This document shows positions 1 to 8,663 of a stretch of DNA of 51,521 nt, in pieces. The stretch spans positions 12,886-64,406 of the forward strand of contig DDLV01000151.1 in NCBI GenBank assembly GCA_002340325.1, given 5' to 3'. Numbering within the stretch: position 1 is the stretch's first letter; every line of letters starts with the position of its first letter. Both the position numbers and the translations under genes were made by a program. Under the pieces are notes generated by a model. It searched no databases, was not told the origin of the DNA, and saw nothing but the letters and a program-made list of their open reading frames with translations. This stretch comes from Glaciecola sp. UBA2563. GTDB lineage: Bacteria > Pseudomonadota > Gammaproteobacteria > Enterobacterales > Alteromonadaceae.

Positions 1-27
1 CGTCTAAAAAATAACGTCTAAAGAATA

Positions 28-1044
28 ATGTCTAAAAAGCGTATCTATGTTGCATATACAGGCGGTACTATTGGTATGAAAGTATCTGCGCAGGGATATG
101 CACCAGAACCGGGGTATCTAACGCAGTCATTAGATAATATGCCCGAGTTTCATCGTTCTGAGATGCCTGACTTTGTAATACATGAGTACGATGAGCTTAT
201 TGATTCTAGTGATATAACCCCAGCAAACTGGATAGAAATCGCAGAGGATATTCAAGCTAACTATTCAGATTTCGATGGATTTATCATTTTACATGGTACG
301 GATACGATGGCGTATACAGCATCAGCGCTCTCGTTTATCTTCGATAATTTATGCAAACCAGTGATTATTACCGGGTCGCAAATTCCACTCGCTGAGCTGC
401 GCTCAGATGGTCAAGCAAACTTGCTTAACGCGCTGTTTATTGCTGCGAATTATCCAATTCCAGAAGTCACCTTATTTTTTAATAATGCGTTATACAAAGG
501 AAATAGAGCGAAGAAGATAGATGCTAGTGGTTTCAACGCGTTCGATTCTCCTAACTTTCCGGTATTGCTTAGCGCAGGCATTAAAATAACTGCACATGTA
601 AATATTGGGGTTGCACCTGAAACCTTTGATAAACTGAGATTGAACAAAATAACCCGTCAACCGATTGGTTTAGTAAACTTGTATCCTGGATTTGATGCTG
701 ATCTTCTCGATAATGTGCTTCGTCGACCAGTAAAGGCAGTATTATTAATGACATATGGCGTTGGAAACGCACCGAAAAACGATGGATTAAAGGCATGTCT
801 CCAACGTGCTATGGATAATGAAATCCTAATAATCAACTGTTCTCAGTGCATTAAAGGCAGTGTTGATATGGACGGTTATGCCAATGGTAAATGGTTGCAA
901 GCATTCGGTGTTGTTTCGGGACATGACATTACAGTTGAAGCCGCATTAGCCAAACTTCATTTCGTACTCAGCATGCCTTCGCTTTCATTTAAAAACAGAG
1001 TTAATATGATGATGACAAATCTTCGCGGTGAAATCAGTATATGA
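28..1044 (+). CDS. ansA: L-asparaginase, type I (cytoplasmic)
   Basis: Hydrolyses L-asparagine to aspartate and ammonia in the cytoplasm. The protein has 338 residues, the usual length for bacterial type I asparaginase, and no signal peptide. The first catalytic threonine lies in YTGGTIGM (residues 10-17, T14). The second threonine/aspartate pair lies in HGTDTMAY (residues 89-96, T91 and D92). Both signatures are intact, so the enzyme should be active. The ATG at 28 is the only sensible start and has a weak purine-rich stretch before it. Its stop overlaps the start of the ABC ATPase gene (ATGA at 1041-1044), so the two are translationally coupled, although the functions are not obviously linked. 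Assignment to type I rather than the periplasmic type II rests on length and lack of a signal sequence. Confidence 0.95.
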   Translation: MSKKRIYVAYTGGTIGMKVSAQGYAPEPGYLTQSLDNMPEFHRSEMPDFVIHEYDELIDSSDITPANWIEIAEDIQANYSDFDGFIILHGTDTMAYTASALSFIFDNLCKPVIITGSQIPLAELRSDGQANLLNALFIAANYPIPEVTLFFNNALYKGNRAKKIDASGFNAFDSPNFPVLLSAGIKITAHVNIGVAPETFDKLRLNKITRQPIGLVNLYPGFDADLLDNVLRRPVKAVLLMTYGVGNAPKNDGLKACLQRAMDNEILIINCSQCIKGSVDMDGYANGKWLQAFGVVSGHDITVEAALAKLHFVLSMPSLSFKNRVNMMMTNLRGEISI

Positions 1045-1907
1045 CTGTGTTGCAAATTAATGCGTTAACAAAATCTTACGATGATTTAGTTGCGCTTAAC
1101 GATATCAGCCTTGATATCAATAAGGGTTTGTTTGGTTTATTGGGGCCTAACGGTGCGGGTAAGTCTACATTGATGCGAATCATCGCAACGATTTTAACGC
1201 CCGACCGCGGTGAAATTATGTTTGATGGTATTGATATCATTGCCCAACCAGATGAGCTGAGAAAAAAACTAGGCTACTTACCGCAGGAATTTGGCGTTTA
1301 TCCACGTGTTAGTGCCTATGAGTTGCTTGATCATCTCGCTATCTTAAAAGGCTACAATAATAAACATACAAGGAAAGATATTGTCTCTACACTTTTAGAA
1401 GATACTAATTTACTGCGCGATAAAAACAAAGCGGTGAGCAGTTTTTCCGGTGGGATGCGGCAGCGTTTCGGCATTGCACAAGCGCTTCTCGGCGATCCTG
1501 AACTGTTAATCGTTGATGAGCCAACTGCCGGGTTAGATCCTGAAGAACGTGCTAGATTTCACGAATTACTGGTTAACCTGTCTGACGAGAAGGTGATTAT
1601 TTTGTCCACGCATATCGTTGAAGATGTGTCCGAACTGTGCGCTGATATGGCGGTGCTTGGTGAAGGAAACATCTTGTTGCATGGCAATCCAATTACACTG
1701 ACGGCATCGTTGGAAGATAAGATATGGAGGCGCTCAATTACAAGATTTGAATTGGCTGAAATTGAACAGAGTTATCATGTTATTTCAAAAAAACTATTTG
1801 CAGGTAACACGATTGTGCACGTTTTCGCCGATGAGCCACCCGAAGGGTTTGAATCAGCGCCGGTAAGTTTACAAGATGTTTATTTTCACGCGTTAGATAA
1901 ACACTAG
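1041..1907 (+). CDS. ABC transporter ATP-binding protein
   Basis: Nucleotide-binding subunit of an ABC-2 type exporter, cytoplasmic face of the inner membrane. All motifs are visible: Walker A GPNGAGKST (residues 35-43), Q-loop glutamine near 82, signature SGGMR (136-140), Walker B ending LLIVDE (155-160) followed by the D-loop, and an H-switch in LSTHIVED. At 288 residues it resembles Nat/CcmA-like ATPases. Its likely partner is the permease-peptidase fusion beginning at 2204; such pairs are common in Alteromonadales. The stop codon TAG at 1905-1907 is part of the CTAG target site of the inserted palindromic element that follows. If CTAG is a true target duplication, the protein end is unchanged by the insertion. 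The substrate cannot be read from the sequence. Confidence 0.93.
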   Translation: MTVLQINALTKSYDDLVALNDISLDINKGLFGLLGPNGAGKSTLMRIIATILTPDRGEIMFDGIDIIAQPDELRKKLGYLPQEFGVYPRVSAYELLDHLAILKGYNNKHTRKDIVSTLLEDTNLLRDKNKAVSSFSGGMRQRFGIAQALLGDPELLIVDEPTAGLDPEERARFHELLVNLSDEKVIILSTHIVEDVSELCADMAVLGEGNILLHGNPITLTASLEDKIWRRSITRFELAEIEQSYHVISKKLFAGNTIVHVFADEPPEGFESAPVSLQDVYFHALDKH

Positions 1908-2170
1908 GGGCTGTTTACCTTTTATATTATGCAACACTGGAGTCTGAATGTTTCACCAATGAGGAAAGAGGAGCGTGGTTTGGTTACTCCAAATGAGCGA
2001 CAAATGACGAAGTGGGTGAGACATTCAGGCCCAGCCCGAAGGGTCAAAGCCCAATCTTCCACACTCTTTGTTCTGAATACCTTATTTAGAATGACTAAAT
2101 CGCGGTATTCACGCCTCGATTGTGAAAGATTGGACTTCTGATGTTGCACAATATGAAAGGTAAACAGCCC
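1908..2170. mobile_element. MITE-like palindromic element with CTAG flanks
   Basis: A 263-bp element. Its ends are inverted repeats of about 29 bp with two mismatches, beginning GGGCTGTTTACCTTT. It is flanked on both sides by CTAG (1904-1907 and 2171-2174), which reads as a 4-bp target duplication of the YTAR type used by some IS5-family transposases. Inside are two further hairpins. One has arms at 1944-1957 and 2015-2028. The other has arms at 2051-2066 and 2118-2133, with a nested GAATACC/GGTATTC pair. No transposase is encoded. The 70-75 codon frames on both strands follow the palindrome and are not convincing genes. The element separates an ATPase gene from its permease gene and would fold strongly in the operon mRNA. 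No second copy was noticed in this window. Confidence 0.85.
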
Positions 2171-2203
2171 CTAGTAAGCAAAGGTTCATAAGACGTTACC
2201 CTG

Positions 2204-5200
2204 ATGTCGACATTCTTTTCTACACTCATTTTCGAATGGCGATACTTTGTTAGGCAACCCTCTTTTATCATCATGTCATCACTGTTCTTCTTGTTGTCAT
2301 TTTTAGCAACGAGCATTGAACAGGTACAGGTTGGTTCGTCAGCAAATCAAAGCCTGCATTTAAACAGTCCGTATTTGATTACACAGATGCTATTGATATT
2401 TTGTGTATTCGGATTGTTTTTAATTGTAAATTTCGTTGCCAATACGGCGTTACGCGCTCGTCTTAGCAATATGTATGAGCTGATCTATACCAAGCAAACA
2501 CCTATTGCGTATTTTCTCGGAAGTTTTTTTGGCAGTTACGTTACCGTAATTAGCGTGTTTTTATTTGTGCCTGTTGGCATTTCATTCGGCAGTTTAATGC
2601 CTTGGCTCGGGCCAGAAAGGCTAGGTCAAACCCACGTATTGTCTTACTTGCAACCGTTTCTAATTTACGTGATCCCTACTTTGTTTTCGTTATGCTGCCT
2701 GATTTATGTCGCAGCACTAAAATTTAAGTCAATGATGGCAGTTTATCTGACAGCGCTTGTGGTCGTTGTGTTGTATTTAACGTTGGATAATCTGCTGTCC
2801 AATCCAGACTACAGTTCTATTGTGGCGATATTTGATCCGTTCGCATTAAATGCCTTTGCAAACGAGACAAGATACTGGACACCATTTGAACGAAACACAC
2901 AGATTGCAGGAACCTCAACCGATACCCTGATTAATCGAGTACTCTGGTGCTTTATCGGATGTATCTCACTTTATTTTTGCCGGTTTAAATGGTCGAAACT
3001 CGAGCGTGAATTTATCCCTTCTGGTAAGAAAAACCGAAGAGAGAGCTATACTCCAATAATAGATTGGCACAGTACATCAACATCAAGAGAAAACCGAATA
3101 CAGCAATATCTAATGAGAGTATTGTTTGAAACTCGATTATTAGTGTATTCACCTTCGTTTATTTTACTTCTTTTGTTTTGTGCATATTTACTGATTTATC
3201 AACTGGTCTTTCCGATATCTTTTTTTGATACACCAGATCTGCCGGTGACTTATGAAATGGTTCGTAAAATCCGAGAATCCTTCGGTTTGATCATGCTTAT
3301 TATCATCACTTTCTATAGCGCCGAAATTGTATGGCGTGAACATAATCATAAGTTTCAAGAATTGCTAGCAGTAACCTCAACGCCTAACGAAGTATTCTGG
3401 TTTGCAAAACTCACAGCCCTTTGTCTGCTAGGTGGACTGGTCTATATCATGGGGATGTTAATTACTATCATTCATCAGCTGGCAGACGGGTATTATGGCG
3501 TAGATCTGCCACAATACTTTGTAAGTTTATTTTATTTTGATGCCTTGCCGCTGCTCTTTATGACAGTGCTGTCATTCTTTATTCAGAGTGTAAGTCCAAA
3601 CAAATACATAGGTATGTTGGCATTTATTATTTTCATGCTTGTCACTGCTTTGTTGGGGGAGTTGGGTTTAGAGCATCATATGTATCGTTATGCTGAAGCA
3701 CCAGGGCTTGTGTATTCAGATATGAATGAATACGGATGGTCGCTTGAAACGCAGCAAAAATACATGACGTATTGGGGCGCACTTGCGCTTTTATTTGCAA
3801 CGATTAGCTTTGCAATTTGGCGACGCGGCAATCAAACAACATTGCGACATCGATTTAAAATTTTGCCGCAAACACTGGGGCAGGGCGGACGTTTATTAAT
3901 CGTTTGCTGTATAGGCTTGTTTCTGTCGATGGGCGTAGTGATTAATTACAATACGACCGTTACAAATAAGTATGTTTCTTCCAGCGTTCTAAACCTCAAT
4001 AAAGCTGAATACGAGAAAGCATATTCAACTTACGAATATCTACCCGTAACCGACATCATAAAAACAGATTTAAATATCGCCTTGTTTCCGAGCCAGCGTA
4101 AACTACAACTGATTGCGGATTTAACGCTTAGAAACAACACTGACGAACCCATTGAAAGGATCCTAGTTAATTTGCCCGATCATTCTCACTCAATTCGTTT
4201 CGATGCGAGCAGGGGGCAAATAAAAGCCGAAAGTACAGAACTGCAAACGGCATGGCTTGAGTTTGATACGCCGTTGCGTCCCCTAGAGACATTCACGTTA
4301 AATATTGCATTGATGCGACAACACTTTGGGTTTAAAGATACCGGCGAAGATTTTTCGCTAGTTAAAAATGGCAGTTTAATTGACAACAAATCACTATTGC
4401 CCACGTTCGGTGTAAATATTGATTATTATTTACATGATAGTGTTGAACGAAGAAGTTTTGGGCTTGCAGAGCGCAGCAGGTTAAAAGATGCGTCCCATAA
4501 GTATGCAAGCAACCGCTCATTCATTACAAAAGACGGCGCATTAACCGAGTTGAAAGTCTATGTGTCTACCGATATCGATCAGGTCGCACTAGCGCCTGGT
4601 ATCATGGTCGATTATTGGCAGGCAAACAATAGAAATCATTTTGTCTATGAGACACGTTCTCCTGTTAATAATTTTTTCAATATTGTATCCGCTGATTGGC
4701 AAGTTTATGCAAGACGTTTTCTGGGGATTGATCTTAGTATTCATTATCACCCTCCACACCATTGGAACACAGATAGCATCATGCAGGCCATGCAAACATC
4801 GTTGACTGCCTTTTCAGATAGATTTGGTGAATATCCATTCGCACAACTTCGCATTGTGGAGATCCCTCGATATAGAGCGACTATGACAGGTGCAAGCGGG
4901 ATCATAGCGTTCTCTGAGAGTTTTGGGTTTATCGCTGATTTACGCGATGACAATAAAATTGATACTGTATTGTTTGCCACAGCTTATGAGCTTTCCAAAC
5001 AATGGTTTAGTCATAAAATAAATATTGCCGATGTCCAAGGCGCTGAAGTGCTTACAAAGTCTTTGGCACAATATGCTGCGCTTAGTCTAATGCAAGATAC
5101 ATTTGGACGGGTAAATTTGCGTAATTTTATGCGATATGAATTGACCAACTATTTGCGTGGTAGAGCGGTGGAGCAACGGCAAGAAAATCCGCTAGCGCAA

Positions 5201-5764
5201 ACGCAATATCAATCGTATCTGGCAAATAATAAAGGTGCGCTTGTGTTAATGGCGATCGCAAGCAGGATAGGATTTGATAACGTTGATAATGCAATCAACT
5301 CGCTTATGTCAACATTCTCAAGCGCTTCCGATCAGTATGCGACAGTTGATGACTTTATCGATGTTTTGAAGGTAAATGCAATGCAACGCGATCATGCGTT
5401 TATCGATGAGCAGTTTTATTCGATCACATTGTATGACTTGAGATTAGAAAACATCGAGAAAAAAATGATAGATGAGCGTCAACAGATAGTGTTAACCGTT
5501 TTCGCAAATCATATGCGGCTAAATGATGATGGCTCGCAAGAGAAGCTATCATTCAATGACGAAGTTGAGGTCGTATTTTTTAGTGATTCTCCTAACGATT
5601 TTACGCTTGAAAACAGCATTCTGTTTTCAGACACAGTAAAGCTGACCGATGGTATACAAGAAATCATCTTAAACACAGAACTTTCTCCGGCATATATAGC
5701 TGTCGACCCCTTTTTGACGTTTATTGAACGCGAAATACGCGATAATGTTAAAGCCGTTAAATAA
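2204..5764 (+). CDS. ABC-2 permease fused to degenerate M1 aminopeptidase-like domain
   Basis: A 1186-residue inner-membrane protein. The first part (about 1-530) has many hydrophobic helices in two sets, as in ABC-2 permeases. A last helix near 565-585 is followed by a large non-cytoplasmic M1-peptidase-like domain. Proteins with this architecture normally carry HEXXH followed about 19 residues later by a zinc-binding glutamate in an LSES/LSET-type stretch. Here the equivalent positions read Y928-E-L-S-K932 and L-T-K952-S, so both histidines and the distal glutamate are gone, while the surrounding fold residues (QWF, VQGA, SLAQY) are kept. I infer a non-catalytic, perhaps ligand-binding, domain. 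The ATG at 2204 lies 33 bp after the inserted element. The partner ATPase lies just upstream. The reading frame is otherwise intact. Confidence 0.9.
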   Translation: MSTFFSTLIFEWRYFVRQPSFIIMSSLFFLLSFLATSIEQVQVGSSANQSLHLNSPYLITQMLLIFCVFGLFLIVNFVANTALRARLSNMYELIYTKQTPIAYFLGSFFGSYVTVISVFLFVPVGISFGSLMPWLGPERLGQTHVLSYLQPFLIYVIPTLFSLCCLIYVAALKFKSMMAVYLTALVVVVLYLTLDNLLSNPDYSSIVAIFDPFALNAFANETRYWTPFERNTQIAGTSTDTLINRVLWCFIGCISLYFCRFKWSKLEREFIPSGKKNRRESYTPIIDWHSTSTSRENRIQQYLMRVLFETRLLVYSPSFILLLLFCAYLLIYQLVFPISFFDTPDLPVTYEMVRKIRESFGLIMLIIITFYSAEIVWREHNHKFQELLAVTSTPNEVFWFAKLTALCLLGGLVYIMGMLITIIHQLADGYYGVDLPQYFVSLFYFDALPLLFMTVLSFFIQSVSPNKYIGMLAFIIFMLVTALLGELGLEHHMYRYAEAPGLVYSDMNEYGWSLETQQKYMTYWGALALLFATISFAIWRRGNQTTLRHRFKILPQTLGQGGRLLIVCCIGLFLSMGVVINYNTTVTNKYVSSSVLNLNKAEYEKAYSTYEYLPVTDIIKTDLNIALFPSQRKLQLIADLTLRNNTDEPIERILVNLPDHSHSIRFDASRGQIKAESTELQTAWLEFDTPLRPLETFTLNIALMRQHFGFKDTGEDFSLVKNGSLIDNKSLLPTFGVNIDYYLHDSVERRSFGLAERSRLKDASHKYASNRSFITKDGALTELKVYVSTDIDQVALAPGIMVDYWQANNRNHFVYETRSPVNNFFNIVSADWQVYARRFLGIDLSIHYHPPHHWNTDSIMQAMQTSLTAFSDRFGEYPFAQLRIVEIPRYRATMTGASGIIAFSESFGFIADLRDDNKIDTVLFATAYELSKQWFSHKINIADVQGAEVLTKSLAQYAALSLMQDTFGRVNLRNFMRYELTNYLRGRAVEQRQENPLAQTQYQSYLANNKGALVLMAIASRIGFDNVDNAINSLMSTFSSASDQYATVDDFIDVLKVNAMQRDHAFIDEQFYSITLYDLRLENIEKKMIDERQQIVLTVFANHMRLNDDGSQEKLSFNDEVEVVFFSDSPNDFTLENSILFSDTVKLTDGIQEIILNTELSPAYIAVDPFLTFIEREIRDNVKAVK

Positions 5765-5844
5765 TTCCTATAAGCGTTGTTAGATATTTTTCCTCAAACC
5801 GTTTCATATTGATTATTAGATGTAATTAAGTGCTTTAAAATGAA

Positions 5845-6276
5845 ATGCAGGATTCAAGTAGTAATGCAATGACAGAGGTTGCCTTGGGGTTATCCATGGC
5901 TTTTTTTGCCTTGTTAGTCGTTGCACTCGTCTCGATAGGGTTGGGCAAAACAGAGCGTGATGACACCATTATGCATGATGGGGTGACAGAACATATTGCG
6001 ACTCAAGATATTCAAATCAATACTCAAAACGATGATGAAGGTAATTCAAATCGCAAATTATTCTTTTACGTTGGAGGTAAGTTATTTGATATCGACCTAG
6101 AAGAAAGAGGTTTTGATGAATTGCCGCGTGAAGAAGCGTCTGTGTTGGCCATTTCTGATTCGATGAATGTGAAAGATCTTATGTTGCTCAAACGCAACGT
6201 CGATGGTTTAAATACGGAATTTACAATTATCAATGAAGAGTGGCATGCGTACTTCGCTTCTAAGGGTATGTTTTAA
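5845..6276 (+). CDS. Small single-pass membrane protein, possibly ExbD/MotB-like
   Basis: The protein has 143 residues, with one membrane helix at about 12-34, an acidic linker, and a soluble domain at about 62-143 predicted to be periplasmic. A glutamate (E11) at the helix entrance and the short helix-plus-domain layout recall ExbD/TolR/MotB-type proteins, where a carboxylate at this place carries protons. This is a topology argument, not a family match. It is the first gene of a long co-directional block that also holds a MotA/ExbB-like gene (15935), which makes the pairing plausible. The start could be the ATG at 5845 or the one at 5869; the ribosome site is weak for both. It is followed without any gap by the next gene (TAA then ATG at 6277). 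Confidence 0.75.
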   Translation: MQDSSSNAMTEVALGLSMAFFALLVVALVSIGLGKTERDDTIMHDGVTEHIATQDIQINTQNDDEGNSNRKLFFYVGGKLFDIDLEERGFDELPREEASVLAISDSMNVKDLMLLKRNVDGLNTEFTIINEEWHAYFASKGMF

Positions 6277-6678
6277 ATGATCCTGCAGACATCATATTCA
6301 AGTAGCGGTTTAAAACAAAGAGTTTCTGTAAAATATCTATGTAGCCTTATAGTTGTGCTTGGTTTTGTGATAGCTGCTAATTTGATTGGGGATTATATCG
6401 AGTGGACTCAAAAGTACGATACTCATTCATATGATAAGAATACTCACTTCTCTATATCGAAAAATGCTAATACTTATACCGAAACCAGTCCATCAACAAC
6501 AACGCAAAATCAAACTCTCTTGGTCGAGTTAAATGCACTTAGAATGCATAATATCAATCGAGCACTTCGGCGTAATCAAACAACTACCGAACATTTGGAT
6601 GTAAAGTACGACAAGGCTATTACTGAATGGAGACAGGAATTTACTTCTGCGATAGAGTCTACCCCTTATCTCCATTAG
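6277..6678 (+). CDS. Hypothetical single-pass membrane protein
   Basis: The protein has 133 residues and no recognised family. A basic N-terminus precedes a single hydrophobic helix at about 20-40, then a polar Ser/Thr-rich region and a charged, probably helical C-terminal part. Topology is N-in, so most of the protein should lie in the periplasm. The start codon abuts the stop of the preceding gene, so the two are almost certainly translated together. A 164-bp gap with no gene and no clear terminator follows before the kinase gene. The membership of this pair in the downstream block is therefore inferred from orientation and shared envelope topology, not proven. Confidence 0.7.
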   Translation: MILQTSYSSSGLKQRVSVKYLCSLIVVLGFVIAANLIGDYIEWTQKYDTHSYDKNTHFSISKNANTYTETSPSTTTQNQTLLVELNALRMHNINRALRRNQTTTEHLDVKYDKAITEWRQEFTSAIESTPYLH

Positions 6679-6842
6679 ATGGCGTTAATCGCAAAATCAT
6701 ATTTACCTAAACTTTTACCACCAAATAAATCTATTTTGCGTTCTAAAACGGTGCATTTCTTGCTGCAACCATGCTAATACTCAACCGTTAGTCATCGAAC
6801 TTTGCGAAAACTGCATAACATTACCTTTGTACGTCCATAATT

Positions 6843-8663
6843 ATGATGTTTGTAACTGAGAAACCAACCCAGGTTGTTAGGAAACAACTGTTGCATTTTG
6901 AAAATGCTGTACAAACCTGGTTGGCTGAAATGGACGCTGATAAAAAGGTCATTTTAAAACTAGCTACGGCGCCATCAGGTAACGATGCAATAAACAAAGA
7001 GTTATGGTGTTTACGCAATTTACAACATACAAACAGCGTAGATATTTTACTTGAAGCTGGTGATGAAGAAGCCGAAAATCGAGAACATCAAGATGCAAAT
7101 GAAGATAGCAATATCTTTTATGTTAGGCGCTATTTTCCGCACTCACTTAGTCAACGTCTTATTGAAGCAGATGCAATAACTATTGACGACGCCGCTGCGA
7201 TTATCCTGCAATTATTCGAACAGTTAATAGCACAGCACGATAAAGGCTTCTTATACGTTGATGTAAAACCTGATAACTTGCTGTTGTCTGAAGAAGGGCA
7301 ACTGGTAATGTGCGATTTGGGCAGTTGTGTCGCCTTTAATGACGATGCATTAAAAATTGTAAAAGACTTACCTTTCTGGTCTCAGAAGCTATATTCGTCC
7401 GCGAAGTATTTACACCCGAAAACCACCTCTAATATCAACAATCTTGGCCCTTGGGTTGATATATATGCAGCTGGAAAAGTAATTGATGATATTGCGACTA
7501 AATTACCAGCGAATCAAAGTGCAAGATTTAAAGAAATTTCAGAGAAATGCACCAATGTCGACGTTACAACGCACAGGACAGTACTTAACCAATGCATTGC
7601 ACTGCTTAACAACCGGTTAGATGATTATCGCAAGGACGCTACCAAATTATTTGATGAGGATGAAGATAACTATGTTGATACTAATGTAAACGAAGCCTCT
7701 TCGCTGCCATTTTTCCGTAATCGGTTGACGTTGTACGTGCTCTCTATAGCCGTAATTATTGCAATATGCACCACTGTTTTGCTAGGTATTGATTGGCAGG
7801 ATACGCTAGACGCTAACAGCGAAGATACGGTTAGTCTGGAATCTCAAACCGATACCTTAAGTTCAAATAATCCTATACTAGATAATGAAGATGTAACAAA
7901 ACCTGTTGCCCCTGACGCTGTTGAAGTATTTACGTCACTGGATACTGAAGTAAAGGAAGTTCCAGAAGTAGATGTTACGCGTTTAGACGCAACTTATAGG
8001 CGAGAGTTAATCTATCAAGACGAAAATGGCGCTTGGGTGAGAGTACCGTTTATTAAACAAGTAATCGACGAGCAGGTCATTTGGGTTTCTGTTAGAGAAG
8101 TTGATAATAAGTTGTACGATGCTTGTATTAGGGCCGGTAAGTGCACGCCAAATACAATTTTTAGTACGCGGGAAAGTCGAAAAAAACTTAACGCACCAGA
8201 AATGCCGGCTGTTAATATCAGTAGAGTAATGATAGATGAAGAGTTTCTGCCTTTTGCAAGCAGCTTATTTGGTATAAAAATGCGTTTACCAACGTTAGGT
8301 GAATGGCAACAAATGAGTGCTTCAGCTCGAAAAGGTATTATCGATGGAGTATATTCAATGCATTGTAAGAACTGTAACCGCGTGTCGGGTTACAGAGATG
8401 TGGCTAATAGCGATGGAGAAGCACTTCCCGTCGATGCATTTTCCCCTGATGCTGTTGGGTTTGTAAATACCTATGGTAATGTCCGAGAATGGCTCAGCGG
8501 TTGTGCGTATGATGCGTCGGGCATAGAGAGATGTTATCAAGCATTCGTTGTTGGCGGTTCATGGCGAGATGACTACAGAGATATATTAAATAACCCCGTT
8601 GATGTTTTGCAAATACGAGCAAAATCTATAGATACTGGGTTCAGATTGGTTTTCAATGAATAA
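6843..8663 (+). CDS. Membrane Ser/Thr kinase-like protein fused to FGE-sulfatase (SUMF1) domain
   Basis: A 606-residue protein. Residues 1-240 are a eukaryotic-type kinase fold: candidate ATP lysine K39 (VILKLA), catalytic loop YVDVKPDNLLL with D140, K142 and N145, and DLG with D158. The glycine-rich loop is not recognisable and the HRD histidine/arginine are replaced, so activity is likely but not certain. A single helix at about 294-316 crosses the membrane. Residues of about 385-606 form a periplasmic FGE-sulfatase/SUMF1 domain (RLPTLGEWQ, GNVREWLSGC, VVGGSWRDD, TGFRLVF). In the type VI threonine-phosphorylation pathway, PpkA and the FGE protein TagR are separate proteins; here kinase and FGE domain form one polypeptide. 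The gene overlaps the FHA gene by 8 bp. ATG 6843 or 6846 are equivalent starts. No phosphatase gene is present. Confidence 0.85.
   Translation: MMFVTEKPTQVVRKQLLHFENAVQTWLAEMDADKKVILKLATAPSGNDAINKELWCLRNLQHTNSVDILLEAGDEEAENREHQDANEDSNIFYVRRYFPHSLSQRLIEADAITIDDAAAIILQLFEQLIAQHDKGFLYVDVKPDNLLLSEEGQLVMCDLGSCVAFNDDALKIVKDLPFWSQKLYSSAKYLHPKTTSNINNLGPWVDIYAAGKVIDDIATKLPANQSARFKEISEKCTNVDVTTHRTVLNQCIALLNNRLDDYRKDATKLFDEDEDNYVDTNVNEASSLPFFRNRLTLYVLSIAVIIAICTTVLLGIDWQDTLDANSEDTVSLESQTDTLSSNNPILDNEDVTKPVAPDAVEVFTSLDTEVKEVPEVDVTRLDATYRRELIYQDENGAWVRVPFIKQVIDEQVIWVSVREVDNKLYDACIRAGKCTPNTIFSTRESRKKLNAPEMPAVNISRVMIDEEFLPFASSLFGIKMRLPTLGEWQQMSASARKGIIDGVYSMHCKNCNRVSGYRDVANSDGEALPVDAFSPDAVGFVNTYGNVREWLSGCAYDASGIERCYQAFVVGGSWRDDYRDILNNPVDVLQIRAKSIDTGFRLVFNE

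Noticed and set aside
1922..2149. Open frames of 70-75 codons on both strands inside the MITE
   Set aside because: They mirror each other because the element is palindromic, lack ribosome sites and show no protein-like composition.
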